NCBI GenBank assembly: GCA_024742285.1
Contig: JANSYR010000011.1
Span: forward strand, 181,951-245,950
From: a bacterium
Lineage (GTDB): Bacteria > Myxococcota_A > UBA9160 > UBA4427
Reading direction: 5' to 3'
DNA: 64,000 bases
Shown here: positions 16,878 to 25,566 of the stretch, piece after piece
How positions within the stretch are numbered: position 1 is the stretch's first letter
Layout of the letters: each line of letters starts with the position of its first letter
Notes under the pieces: model-generated
What the model was told of the DNA's origin: nothing
The model's input: only the letters and a program-made list of their open reading frames with translations
The model's database searches: none
Program-made: the position numbers and the translations under genes

Positions 16878-18137
16878 ATGCGCGTAGAAGACCTGATCCT
16901 CGTGAGCATCGACGACCACGTCATCGAGCCCGCCGACATGTTCGAGAAGCACGTCCCGGACCGGTGGAAGGCCGACGCACCCCGGTGCGTCACGGGCGAG
17001 GACGGGGTCGACACCTGGTCCTTCCAGGGGATGACCGCGACGTCGGTCGGATTGAACGCGGTCGTGAGCTGGCCGAAAGAGGAATGGGGCCTCGAGCCGA
17101 CCTCGTTCGCCGAGATGCGTCCCGGCGCCTACGACGTGGACGAACGCGTGCGCGACATGAATCGCAACGGGATCCTGGCTTCGATGTGCTTCCCGTCGTT
17201 CGCCGGGTTCAATGCGCGGTTCTTCCACGAGTCCAAGGACCACGATCTCGCGCTGATCATGCTGAAGGCGTACAACGACTGGCACGTCGACGAATGGTGC
17301 GCCGCCCACCCGGGTCGTTTCATCCCGCTCGGGATCGGGCCCGTATGGGACTCACGGGGAATCGCCGACGAGGTCCGTCGCCTCTCGAGCAAGGGCTGCA
17401 AGGCGATCTCGATGCCCGAGCTGCCCCACCTGATGGGTCTGCCCAGCTACCACGACATGGACTACTGGGGCCCCTTCTTCCAGGCGGCGAGCGAGGAGCA
17501 GGTCGCGATGTGCCTGCACATCGGTCAGGGCTTCTCCGCCCTGAAGACCGCGCCGGACGGGCCGCTCGACAACTACATCATCCTCTCGACGCAGGTCTCC
17601 GCCATCGCGGCGAACGACCTGCTCTGGGGGCCCGCCATGCGGCGCTATCCGGATCTCCGGATCGTGTGGTCCGAGGCGGGAATCGGCTGGATCCCGTTCT
17701 ACCTCGACCGCTGCGATCGTCACTACGAGAACCAGGTCTGGCTCGGCAACGATTTCGGCGGGAAGCTCCCGAGCGAGGTCTTCCGCGACCGCTCGCTCGC
17801 GTGCTTCGTGACCGATCGCACGGCCCTCAAGGTCCGCCACGACATCGGCATGGACATGATCGCGTGGGAGTGCGACTTCCCGCACTCGGACTGCATCTTC
17901 CCGGATGCCGCGGAGCAGCTCCTCGACGAGATGGAGGACGCGGGCTGCACCGAGCAAGAAATGCACCAGATCACGTGGGCCAACACGGCCCGCTTCCTCG
18001 ATCTCGACCCCTTCGCCGTGATTCCCCGCGAGCAGGCGACCGTGGGTGCGCTGCGCGCGCTCTCGCCGGACGTCGACACGACCATCCGGTCGAAGACCGA
18101 GTGGTCGAAGCTCTACGAGGAGCGCAGAAGCGCCTGA
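16878..18137 (+). CDS. Amidohydrolase family protein
   Basis: Amidohydrolase_2 TIM-barrel protein of 419 residues with the N-terminal metal motif SIDDHVIEP at residues 9-17, CLHIGQGFS as a histidine strand, VWSEAGIGWIPFYLDRCDRH and the late block WECDFPHSDCIFPDA. This is the longer subgroup frequent in sterol and terpene catabolic gene sets of mycobacteria and relatives, with unknown substrate. The ATG at 16878 has GAGAGGAG upstream. It is controlled from the promoter region shared with the Rieske oxygenase and carrying operator-like copy 2, so co-regulation with that oxygenase is likely. Confidence 0.9.
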   Translation: MRVEDLILVSIDDHVIEPADMFEKHVPDRWKADAPRCVTGEDGVDTWSFQGMTATSVGLNAVVSWPKEEWGLEPTSFAEMRPGAYDVDERVRDMNRNGILASMCFPSFAGFNARFFHESKDHDLALIMLKAYNDWHVDEWCAAHPGRFIPLGIGPVWDSRGIADEVRRLSSKGCKAISMPELPHLMGLPSYHDMDYWGPFFQAASEEQVAMCLHIGQGFSALKTAPDGPLDNYIILSTQVSAIAANDLLWGPAMRRYPDLRIVWSEAGIGWIPFYLDRCDRHYENQVWLGNDFGGKLPSEVFRDRSLACFVTDRTALKVRHDIGMDMIAWECDFPHSDCIFPDAAEQLLDEMEDAGCTEQEMHQITWANTARFLDLDPFAVIPREQATVGALRALSPDVDTTIRSKTEWSKLYEERRSA

Positions 18138-18163
18138 GTCGCCCGAAGCGCCCGAAGCGGCGA

Positions 18164-19189
18164 TCAGCGGCCGACCGGTCGGCCGTCCACGATCTGGTCC
18201 AGGTACTCCGCCATCCCGAGCGCGGGCTGGCCGTTGCACGTGAACGCCGTCATGCCCTCGGTGATCCGCGTCGTCAGCATCTCGCCGGTCGGGCTCTCGC
18301 GACGATTTCGCAGCGGGATCAGCGACAGGACGTCACCGCGGATGGCGAAGTCCCGTCCGGCGGCGCGGGTCCGGAAGTCGAGGCTTCGGACGTGGGTACG
18401 TTCGTCCCACTCCGAGACGAGCTCTCCGCCCTCGAGGTCGTGGGTCTCGCCGTCCGCGAAGAAGAAGCCCTTCACGCGGTGGCCCCCTTCGGCGTCGCCC
18501 AGCACCGTCGCCATGAACGAACACGCGGGTGAGACGTAGAAGTGGAGCCAGCGGTACCACTGGATGCTCTGCCAGTAGCGCGGGCCCCAGCTCTTGTCGC
18601 GGGCGCCGGCCCCGCGAATCTCGTGGCGCGTGCCGTCGATCTCGATGTGGCCCTCCCCGAACATCTGCTGGTCGAAGTGGGCCTTGGCGAACCCCTTCTC
18701 GGGGTCGAGCGGCAGGGGGGAGCCGTCGTCCTTCACGACCTCGCCGCCGGGGCAGGGGCCCGCGGCGCGATGCTCGATCTCCATGCGTGCGCGGACGATC
18801 GGGTTCTCGCGGAAGGCACGCCGCGGATCGGCCATCTCGTAGGGACGCTCGAGCAGGCACACCTTGCCATCGTAGGTGACGCGGTGGCGTTCGAGCGGCT
18901 CGACGATCTCGAAGCGGAGCCCGCCGGCGTCCATGCGTTCGTTGGACGTGATCTCGGGGCGGCTCGCCATGAAGGCGACGCGGCCGTCGGGCAGGTACCA
19001 GCAGAAGCTCACTTCCGCGTGTCCCTCGTTGACGCGATTCCCGACCCGGTACCAGCCGCCGGTTCGCTGGTCGGCGTCGAACACGCTGAAGTACATGCTC
19101 TCGTTGTAGTTCGACACGTCGTCGGGCGTGTGGTTGAAGTCGTCCTCGGGGCGCAGGACGAGCTTGTATCCGGGCGGGGCGTCGGGCAT
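18164..19189 (-). CDS. Uncharacterised lipocalin/CrtC-like protein (DUF7064/7065-type)
   Basis: Protein of 341 residues with no signal peptide. The sequence reads as two beta-rich halves: an N-terminal part with NYNESMYFSVFDADQRTGGW and a C-terminal part with the conserved RGAGARDKSWGPRYWQ and WLHFYVSPACSFMATVLGD. This resembles the hydroxyneurosporene-synthase/AttH-like families now split into DUF7064 and DUF7065; I recall the resemblance and cannot verify it here. Such proteins often sit next to a phosphotransferase-like gene, as here. The ATG at 19189 has GGAG ten bases upstream. A role in hydration or binding of a terpenoid substrate is speculative. Confidence 0.75.
   Translation of the reverse strand: MPDAPPGYKLVLRPEDDFNHTPDDVSNYNESMYFSVFDADQRTGGWYRVGNRVNEGHAEVSFCWYLPDGRVAFMASRPEITSNERMDAGGLRFEIVEPLERHRVTYDGKVCLLERPYEMADPRRAFRENPIVRARMEIEHRAAGPCPGGEVVKDDGSPLPLDPEKGFAKAHFDQQMFGEGHIEIDGTRHEIRGAGARDKSWGPRYWQSIQWYRWLHFYVSPACSFMATVLGDAEGGHRVKGFFFADGETHDLEGGELVSEWDERTHVRSLDFRTRAAGRDFAIRGDVLSLIPLRNRRESPTGEMLTTRITEGMTAFTCNGQPALGMAEYLDQIVDGRPVGR
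18168..18185. terminator. Perfect 18-bp palindrome between convergent genes
   Basis: CGGCCGACCGGTCGGCCG is a perfect palindrome overlapping the last codons of the minus-strand gene and lying 31 bases beyond the plus-strand amidohydrolase stop. It could serve as a hairpin for both convergent transcripts; there is no T-run. Confidence 0.35.
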
Positions 19190-19219
19190 GGGGGATCTTC
19201 TCCGTCCTCGGGGCCGCAA

Positions 19220-20248
19220 TCAGTCCCGGGTGAATTCCAGTGCTTCGTGGGTGAGGTTCCGCGCGGCCTTGCCCATCGCGTCGGCATTGCCACGCGTCGG
19301 ATCCGCCATGGCTCTCCGGTAGATCCCCTCGACCATGATCGCCAGCTTGAAGGCGGAGAGCGTCAGCCAGTACTGGAGGTCGGGAGCGACGCGGCAGCTC
19401 GACGCCTCCCAGCGCGCGACGAGGGCCGGTCGATCGGCTGGCGTGCCCCGGCCGCTCGATTCGTGGAGCCGGACGAAGCTCGCCAGGTCGAGCAGGGGAT
19501 CGCCGATCGTCGAATTCTCCCAGTCGAGGATCGCCGCGACCCGGGCGGGCGGATCCGGGGCGATGAAGACGTTGGCCTCGTGGTAGTCGCCGTGCATGAT
19601 GCCCGGGGCCCAGTCGTCGTCCGAGGGTCGGTGGGCATCGAGCCAGGCTCCGACGTCGTGGAGGCCTTCGAGGGAGCGCTCCGCGATCGGTTCGTAGGCC
19701 TCGAGCTGCCGGATCCACCTCGCGACCTGCCGATCGTGGAATCCTTCCGGCTTGCCGAAGTCCGACAGGCCGAGGTCCCGCCAATCGACGCGCGCGAGCG
19801 TCCCGAGCGCGGACATCGCGGCGAGCGGAATCTCCCGCGCGAGCGCGCGGTCGCTCGCGAAGGGCTCGGGGATGCCGAAGCTCGGAGCGAATCCTTCGAC
19901 GAAATCCATCAGGTAGGCGACGCCCCCCGCGACGTCGGGATCCTCGCAGAGCGCGACCGGGCGCGGATGGGGGACGTCCGTCGCGTCGAGGGCCGTCAGC
20001 AGCCGGAACTCTCGGCGCATGCCGCGATCCGCGCCGTCGAGGGCTCGCTTGGCCGGTCGCCGGAGCACGAAGCGCTGGTCCCCGCGTTCGATGCCGATGC
20101 TCTCGTTGGAGACGCCGCCGGAGATTCGGTCGAGTCGGACGGCGGCGCCGGGCGCGATGCCGAGTTCGTCGAGCCAGCGGGCGAGACGTTCGGGGTCGAC
20201 CAGGCCTTCCAGGTCGCTGGACTTGAGCGAAGTCGCGGCGTGGGACAT
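19220..20248 (-). CDS. Phosphotransferase family protein (APH/ACAD10-11-like kinase)
   Basis: Aminoglycoside-phosphotransferase-fold kinase of 342 residues. It has LDRISGGVSNESIGIERGDQ as the nucleotide loop, RFVLRRP with the lysine-equivalent strand, the catalytic HGDYHEANVF segment near residue 220 and ILDWENSTIGDPLLDLASF with the metal-binding aspartate. This is the group that is fused to acyl-CoA dehydrogenases in ACAD10/11 and phosphorylates 4-hydroxyacyl-CoAs there; a comparable role on a hydroxyacyl intermediate fits the neighbourhood. It lies just upstream of the DUF7064/7065-type gene on the same strand. Confidence 0.88.
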   Translation of the reverse strand: MSHAATSLKSSDLEGLVDPERLARWLDELGIAPGAAVRLDRISGGVSNESIGIERGDQRFVLRRPAKRALDGADRGMRREFRLLTALDATDVPHPRPVALCEDPDVAGGVAYLMDFVEGFAPSFGIPEPFASDRALAREIPLAAMSALGTLARVDWRDLGLSDFGKPEGFHDRQVARWIRQLEAYEPIAERSLEGLHDVGAWLDAHRPSDDDWAPGIMHGDYHEANVFIAPDPPARVAAILDWENSTIGDPLLDLASFVRLHESSGRGTPADRPALVARWEASSCRVAPDLQYWLTLSAFKLAIMVEGIYRRAMADPTRGNADAMGKAARNLTHEALEFTRD

Positions 20249-20445
20249 GGGCGGCTCGCACCTCTCGCAGCCGCCGGGCGGGGTGCCGGTGCGGCTCTCT
20301 GGGGCCGAGACGGCCCGGGATCGCACCGATCGTGGCGCGTCGTTCGCGGGTTCGCCAGCGGGGTCGGGGGTCGCCTCGGCGCGGGGGCGTCGATCGCCGC
20401 GGCCGCGAGCCGGCCCCGACGACCGGACGACGCGTGTGCGCGGCG

Positions 20446-21756
20446 CTAGGCGCGCCGGGCGCGCTCGATGTCCGGGACGACCGTGCGAGACGCCCTGAGA
20501 TAGAAGACCGTGGCGATCACGGGGGCGAGGCTCGCTGCGGCCAGCGCGAACCGGATCGCCTCGCTGCCGTGCTCGGGTCGCAGCCGCTCGATCAGGTCTC
20601 CGACGAAGAAGGGGCCCAGGCCCATGCCGACGAAGGTGAAGATCATACTCCAGAGCGCGGCAGAGAAGGCGCGCATGCGGGGCGGCGCGAGGCTCTGCCC
20701 CATCGCGAGGATCGCCGGCATCGCGCCCGTCGCGGCGAACGAGAGCAGCACGCCGAAGTAGAAGCCGACGGGAATCCCGGCGAGTCGGTCGCCCTCCGGC
20801 CACATCAGGAAGCCGAGCGCGCACGGCACGGAGACCAGGCTCCCGAGCGCCGGGATCCAGAAGTACCATCGCTCGTCCCTTCGGCTCAGCACGTCGGTCA
20901 GCCAGCCCCCCGCGAGCGTGCCGAAGGCGGAGGGGACCGGCGAGATCAGGAAGTAGGTGAGCCCGGCCTCGGCGGAGCCCATCGCGTAGACCTCGCGCAG
21001 GAAGGTCGGTTCCCAGGCGTTGCGTCCGACGCTCACGATCCCCGCCGCCGAGACGCCCGCGAGCATCCACGCGTAAGTCGGCGTCCGAAGCAGATGGAGT
21101 GCGGCGTCGAGCATCGACTCGCTCGCACCGGTCGCCGCCGACGCGCCGTCGCCGACGCCGCGCGGCGGCTCGCGAAGGGTGAAGAAGACGAGGAGCGACA
21201 GCGCGACCCCGGGCACGCCGACCGCGACGAAGGCGGCGCGCCATCCCCAGATCTCGTTGAGGTAGCCGCCGAGCGCCATTCCGAGGCCCATTCCGCAGAG
21301 CGCGCCGACCTGGAGCAACGAGAGCGCACGGGCGCGCATCGAGACCGAAGCGTAGTCGGCGAGCAGCGAATGACTCGGCGGCGCGCCCGCCGCCTCGCCG
21401 ATCCCGACGCCCATGCGCGCGACGAGCAGCTGACCGAAGTTGCGCGCCAGGCCCTGCAGGATCGTGAGGACGCTCCACGCGAAGAGGCCGACGGCGATGA
21501 TCGAACGCCGCGAGCGGCGATCGGCGAGGCGGGCGATCGGGATGCCCGCCAGGATGTGCACGACCGCGAAGGCCGGTCCCATCAGAATGCCGATCTGGCG
21601 GTCGCTCAGCTCGAGATCGGCGCGGATCTCGGGCACGAGCACCGACATGATCGTGCGGTCGCACACGTTGAAGACGGCGACCAGGAAGATCAGCCCGAGT
21701 GAGTATCGGACGTAGGCGCGGGAGAAGCCGTGCGCGGGCATCGTGTCGTCGTTCAC
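20446..21756 (-). CDS. MFS transporter (spinster-like)
   Basis: Integral membrane protein of 436 residues with about 12 hydrophobic helices. The cytoplasmic loop motif ADRRSRRSIIAVG between helices 2 and 3 and GIGEAAGAPPSHSLLADY in helices 4-5 are typical of the spinster-like major facilitator branch. Substrates of that group are organic anions or lipids, so uptake of the pathway acid or export of a product is plausible. The GTG at 21756 or the ATG at 21741 could be the start. The promoter is shared with the divergent SDR and contains operator-like copy 3, tying transport to the regulon. Confidence 0.9.
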   Translation of the reverse strand: MNDDTMPAHGFSRAYVRYSLGLIFLVAVFNVCDRTIMSVLVPEIRADLELSDRQIGILMGPAFAVVHILAGIPIARLADRRSRRSIIAVGLFAWSVLTILQGLARNFGQLLVARMGVGIGEAAGAPPSHSLLADYASVSMRARALSLLQVGALCGMGLGMALGGYLNEIWGWRAAFVAVGVPGVALSLLVFFTLREPPRGVGDGASAATGASESMLDAALHLLRTPTYAWMLAGVSAAGIVSVGRNAWEPTFLREVYAMGSAEAGLTYFLISPVPSAFGTLAGGWLTDVLSRRDERWYFWIPALGSLVSVPCALGFLMWPEGDRLAGIPVGFYFGVLLSFAATGAMPAILAMGQSLAPPRMRAFSAALWSMIFTFVGMGLGPFFVGDLIERLRPEHGSEAIRFALAAASLAPVIATVFYLRASRTVVPDIERARRA

Positions 21757-21830
21757 GTCGAGAGGCTGGCAAACCGCCGGGGAGGGGGAAAGGAGTCGAG
21801 GCGCCCGGGGTCGCCTTGAAGCCAGAATTA

Positions 21831-21848
21831 TATATGATATTTGATATT
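21831..21848. promoter_or_regulatory. Putative operator, copy 3 (shared AT-rich element)
   Basis: TATATGATATTTGATATT differs from the copy at 1961-1978 at only the first base. It sits between the MFS gene and the SDR gene, about 57 bases upstream of the latter. TATATA at 21866-21871 could be the -10 box for the SDR, with the element covering the -35 area. Repressor binding is inferred. Confidence 0.65.
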
Positions 21849-21904
21849 GGCCTGGTTCTTGCTTCTATATACAGATCCGTAGACAACCCCTTCGGAGGAC
21901 GAGC

Positions 21905-22675
21905 ATGCGACTTCAGGACAAGGTGGCCATCGTCACCGGCGGAAGCTCCGGCTTCGGGGCGGCGACCGCGCTGCGTTTCGCCGAAGAGGGCGCGCGCGTC
22001 GTGATCGCGGATCTCGACGAGGAATGGGGCAAGCGGAGCGTCGAACGCGTGGAGCAGGCGGGTGCCGAGGGCGCGCTCGTCGTCGGGGACATCGCGACGG
22101 CAGAGGGCGCCGAAGCCGCGATCCGCTTCTGTGCCGATCGATTCGGTGGACTCGACGTCCTCGTGAACAACGCGGGCATCGCCCAGGGCGGCCCCGCCGA
22201 CAGCTGGGACATCTCGGAGGAGCTCTGGGACCGGTTGATCCGGGTCAACCTCAAGAGTGTCTTCCTCTGCTCGAAGTTCGCGATCCCGGAGATGCTCGAA
22301 CGCGGGGGCGGCTCGATCGTGAACGTGGCCTCGATCGCGGCGTCGTGTTCGGTCGGGGGATCCGCGTACGGCGCCGCCAAGGGCGGGATGCTCAGCTATA
22401 CGCGCCAGGTCTCCCGTGAGCTCGCGCCGCGGAACGTCCGGATCAACTGCGTCTCGCCGGGATACATGCGCACCCCCATGTCGACCGGAGAGCGACAGGG
22501 CGTCTCGCGGGAAGAGCAGGAGCAGGCGATGGCGGAATTCGGCGCGCTGGTGCCGATGGGGCGAACGGGGCGCGACGTCGACATCGCGGAGGCGATCGTC
22601 TACCTGGCGAGCGACGAGTCCCAGTACGTCACGGGACAGGAGATCGTCGTCGATGGCGGCTATCTCGTTCGGTGA
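21905..22675 (+). CDS. SDR family oxidoreductase
   Basis: Classical short-chain dehydrogenase of 256 residues with TGGSSGFG near residues 12-19, VLVNNAGIAQGG, the serine in NVASIAASCS, the YGAAK tyrosine/lysine pair and the terminal YVTGQEIVVDGGY. It is very close to the canonical 3-oxoacyl reductase or alcohol dehydrogenase pattern. The GGAGGACGAGC ribosome site precedes the ATG. It is followed by the flavin monooxygenase at 22742, so it may oxidise an alcohol to the ketone which that enzyme then converts to an ester. Confidence 0.93.
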   Translation: MRLQDKVAIVTGGSSGFGAATALRFAEEGARVVIADLDEEWGKRSVERVEQAGAEGALVVGDIATAEGAEAAIRFCADRFGGLDVLVNNAGIAQGGPADSWDISEELWDRLIRVNLKSVFLCSKFAIPEMLERGGGSIVNVASIAASCSVGGSAYGAAKGGMLSYTRQVSRELAPRNVRINCVSPGYMRTPMSTGERQGVSREEQEQAMAEFGALVPMGRTGRDVDIAEAIVYLASDESQYVTGQEIVVDGGYLVR

Positions 22676-22741
22676 CGACGTGGGGAGACGCGTGCCTCGC
22701 CGAAGCGGGGCGCGCCCGCGTCCGGGGGGAACGATTCCGAG

Positions 22742-24244
22742 ATGACGAGTAGGCGCGCCGTGGATCTCTTCGGGAAGGAAGGCACGCCGAACGTCGCGAT
22801 CGTCGGGGCGGGCTTCGGAGGTATTTCGGCGGGGGTCGCGCTTCGCAAGGCCGGCATCCACACCTTCACGATCTACGAGCACGCCGAGCGCGTCGGCGGC
22901 ACCTGGTGGTACAACCAGTATCCCGGTGCCGAAGTCGACGTGGAGTCCTACGTCTACTCGTTTCCGTTCAAGCGTCACGACTGGACGCGGACCCACGCCC
23001 GACAGCCGGAGCTGCACCGCTACCTGGAAGAGGCCGTCGCCGATTTCGGGCTCCTCCCCCACCTCCGGCTCCGGACCGGGGTGTCCCGCGCCGTCTGGGA
23101 CGAGACGGAGCACGTCTACCGGCTCGAGCTCAGCACCGGCGAGACGGTCGAGCACCACGTGCTGATCGGGGCGACCGGCTTCCTGAACATCCCACGCCAT
23201 CCGGATTGGCCGGGCCTCGACAAGTTCCAGCGTCCCGCGTTCCACACGGCCCGCTGGGAGCACGAGCACGACCTCGAGGGCAAGACCGTCGCCATCGTCG
23301 GCACGGGCTCGAGCGCTTCCCAGATCGTGCCCGAGATCGCCGACCGGGTGGGGCAGCTCTACGTATTCCAGCGGGAGCCGGGCTGGGTCGTTCCCAAGGG
23401 CGATCGCGAGTACACGGAGGCGGAGCGGAAGCAGCTGCGCCATCCGCTCCGCCACTTCCTCGCCCGGGCACGGTGGTTCTGGGACACGGAGAAGCGGCTG
23501 TGGGACGCGGGGACCTATCGACCCGGAGCGCCGGCGAACCGCATGGCCGAGCAGGCCGCGCGCGCCTACATCGCGAGCGAGTTCGCCGACCGCCCCGACC
23601 TCGCCGAGGCGGTGACGCCGACCTATCCGTTCTGGGGGAAGCGACCCGTCTTCAGCTCCACGTTCTACCCCGCGCTCAAACGCCCGAACGTCGAGCTGGT
23701 GCCCCAGGCGGTCGAGTCCTTGACCGAGACGGGGGTCGTGGACGCGAAGGGCGTGGAACGCGAGATCGACGTCCTGGTCATCGCGACCGGCTTCGAGGCG
23801 ACCCGCTACCTCGATCAGATCGAGGTGGTCGGGCGCGAGGGGCGGAGCCTCCAGGCGTACTGGGAGGGAGAGCCCCGCGCGTTCCTCGGCATCACCGTGC
23901 CGACCTTCCCGAACCTCTACATCCTGTACGGACCCGGGACCAACGGGGGCGAGATCGCGTCGAACCTGCGCTTCCAGGCCGCCTACGCCCGTCGCGCGAT
24001 TCGCAGGATGATTCGCCGGGGCGTGACGGCGATCGAGGTCAAGCGGACCTGGGCCGACCTCTATCACGCCTGGCTGCAGTCGAAGATGCACGACACCGCG
24101 TGGGCGGTCAGTCGAAACTACTTTGCGAACGCGTCGGGCAAGATCGTCACGCAGTGGCCCTACAGCGCGCTCGACTATCAGGTCCTGATCCGGCTCTTCG
24201 GACGCGCGTCCGAGACCGCCCGTCGGCGAGAAGACGCGCGCTAG
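22742..24244 (+). CDS. Flavin-containing (Baeyer-Villiger-type) monooxygenase
   Basis: Class B flavoprotein monooxygenase of 500 residues. It has two Rossmann motifs (GAGFGG at 22-27 and GTGSSASQ near 186-193) and the GGTWWYNQYPGAEVDVESYV stretch typical of Baeyer-Villiger enzymes. The fingerprint FxGxxxHTxxW appears as FQRPAFHTARW near 162-172, with the glycine replaced by arginine. It probably inserts oxygen next to a ketone carbonyl using NADPH and O2. The upstream SDR can supply the ketone. It ends convergently with the acyl-CoA dehydrogenase at 24268. Confidence 0.9.
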   Translation: MTSRRAVDLFGKEGTPNVAIVGAGFGGISAGVALRKAGIHTFTIYEHAERVGGTWWYNQYPGAEVDVESYVYSFPFKRHDWTRTHARQPELHRYLEEAVADFGLLPHLRLRTGVSRAVWDETEHVYRLELSTGETVEHHVLIGATGFLNIPRHPDWPGLDKFQRPAFHTARWEHEHDLEGKTVAIVGTGSSASQIVPEIADRVGQLYVFQREPGWVVPKGDREYTEAERKQLRHPLRHFLARARWFWDTEKRLWDAGTYRPGAPANRMAEQAARAYIASEFADRPDLAEAVTPTYPFWGKRPVFSSTFYPALKRPNVELVPQAVESLTETGVVDAKGVEREIDVLVIATGFEATRYLDQIEVVGREGRSLQAYWEGEPRAFLGITVPTFPNLYILYGPGTNGGEIASNLRFQAAYARRAIRRMIRRGVTAIEVKRTWADLYHAWLQSKMHDTAWAVSRNYFANASGKIVTQWPYSALDYQVLIRLFGRASETARRREDAR

Positions 24245-24267
24245 TGGCGGACGATCGCGGGGGTGCC

Positions 24268-25566
24268 TCAGTCGTCTCGCGATCCGGGGACGGTGTTGTG
24301 TCGGATCTGACTGAAAGGCAGCTCGCGGTCCGGGGTGGCTTCGCGCGGGAGTCCGAGGTGGCGCTCCGCGATCGCGTTGGCCTGCATCTCGGCGGTGCCG
24401 CCGCCGATGCTGTGGAGGGTGACGCGATCGAGGCCGACGTCCCGGAGCGCGACCGGCGTCTCGGCTCCGTCCGCATTCGGGGGAAGGGCGACTCCCAGCG
24501 GCCCCGCCAGCTCCGAGAGGAGGGCGAGGCGCCGGCTGCCGACCTTCCCGCTCATCAGCTTGACGATCGCCGCGGCGTGCCCCGCGAGCGCGCGCGACTG
24601 CAGCCCGGCAGCGATCCGCTTCGACGTGAGCGGCATCAGTGCGTCGAGCACCCAGAGCTCACCCAGGATCTGACGCACGTGCGGGTCGGAGGCGAGCCCC
24701 TCCGAGCGAGCCCAGTCCGCGAGGGCGGGGGAGAGCGTGAGCGTGTCGGTCGCCTCCGCCCGGGCCTTGCCGTAGTCCCAGCCACGCCCGATCGCCGATC
24801 GTTCGTGCATGAGCATGTTCGTGGTCACCCGCCAGCCGTCGTCGACGTCTCCGATCGTGTCCCCGACCGGGACGAGGACGTCGTCGAGGTACTCCTGGCA
24901 GAAATGAACGCTTCGGTCCGCCAGCTGGAGCGGGAGGATCGTCATTCCGGGCTGCTTCATGTCCACGATGAACATCGTGAGGCCCGCGTGCTTCGGGACG
25001 TCGGGATCGGTCCGCGCGAGGCAGGCGCCGTAGTCGGCGTGATTGCCGCCGGTCGTCCAGACCTTCGAGCCGTTGAGTCGCCAGACGTCCCCGTCGCGGG
25101 TCGCGGTCGTGAGGAGGCCCGCCAGGTCGGAGCCGCCGCTCGGCTCGGAGAGGAGCTGGCACCAGAGATGGTCGCCGCGGAGCATCGGCGGAATGAAGCG
25201 GGCGTTCAGCTCGGGCGACGCATGCGCGAGCATGGGCGGGATGATCACGTTCCGGTTCACGCCGAAGGACCAGGGCATGCGATAGGGGCGTGCCTCTTCG
25301 ACGAAGACGTCGTCGAAGCGCTGCGGCAGGCCGAGGCCTCCGAACTCCACCGGCAGGGTGATGCCGGCGAACCCGCCGTCCCAGAGCGCGCGCTGGATAC
25401 GGCGGTCCCGCGCGACGAACGCGTCGTCCTCGAACTGGAAGCTGGGCTCGCCGGGAACGCGCGGCGGCAGATCCGCTCCGGCGAGATGTTCGCGGGCGCG
25501 CAGGCGGAAGGCGCGCTCTTCGGGCGTGTCGCGCTCCTCCGTCGTCGGGGAAGGTCCGGGGGGCAC
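24268..25566 (-). CDS. Acyl-CoA dehydrogenase, long subunit
   Basis: Acyl-CoA dehydrogenase of 432 residues. It has LLSEPSGGSDLAGL for flavin/substrate contact, GSKVWTTGGNHADYG and the C-terminal IGGGTAEMQANAIAERHLGL, a variant of the GTDEIQ motif. The GTG at 25566 has AAAGGAG seven bases upstream, a well-formed initiation site. The preceding acyl-CoA dehydrogenase frame runs 310 bases into this gene, which is unusual. The pair resembles the heteromeric arrangement at 3004-5390. Confidence 0.92.
   Translation of the reverse strand: MPPGPSPTTEERDTPEERAFRLRAREHLAGADLPPRVPGEPSFQFEDDAFVARDRRIQRALWDGGFAGITLPVEFGGLGLPQRFDDVFVEEARPYRMPWSFGVNRNVIIPPMLAHASPELNARFIPPMLRGDHLWCQLLSEPSGGSDLAGLLTTATRDGDVWRLNGSKVWTTGGNHADYGACLARTDPDVPKHAGLTMFIVDMKQPGMTILPLQLADRSVHFCQEYLDDVLVPVGDTIGDVDDGWRVTTNMLMHERSAIGRGWDYGKARAEATDTLTLSPALADWARSEGLASDPHVRQILGELWVLDALMPLTSKRIAAGLQSRALAGHAAAIVKLMSGKVGSRRLALLSELAGPLGVALPPNADGAETPVALRDVGLDRVTLHSIGGGTAEMQANAIAERHLGLPREATPDRELPFSQIRHNTVPGSRDD

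Noticed and set aside
19220..24091. Very long (about 1,600-codon) open frame on the minus strand spanning the phosphotransferase, MFS and flavin monooxygenase region
   Set aside because: Only its last 342 codons match a family (the phosphotransferase). The rest is arginine-rich shadow coding opposite or out of frame with well-supported genes, common at this GC content.
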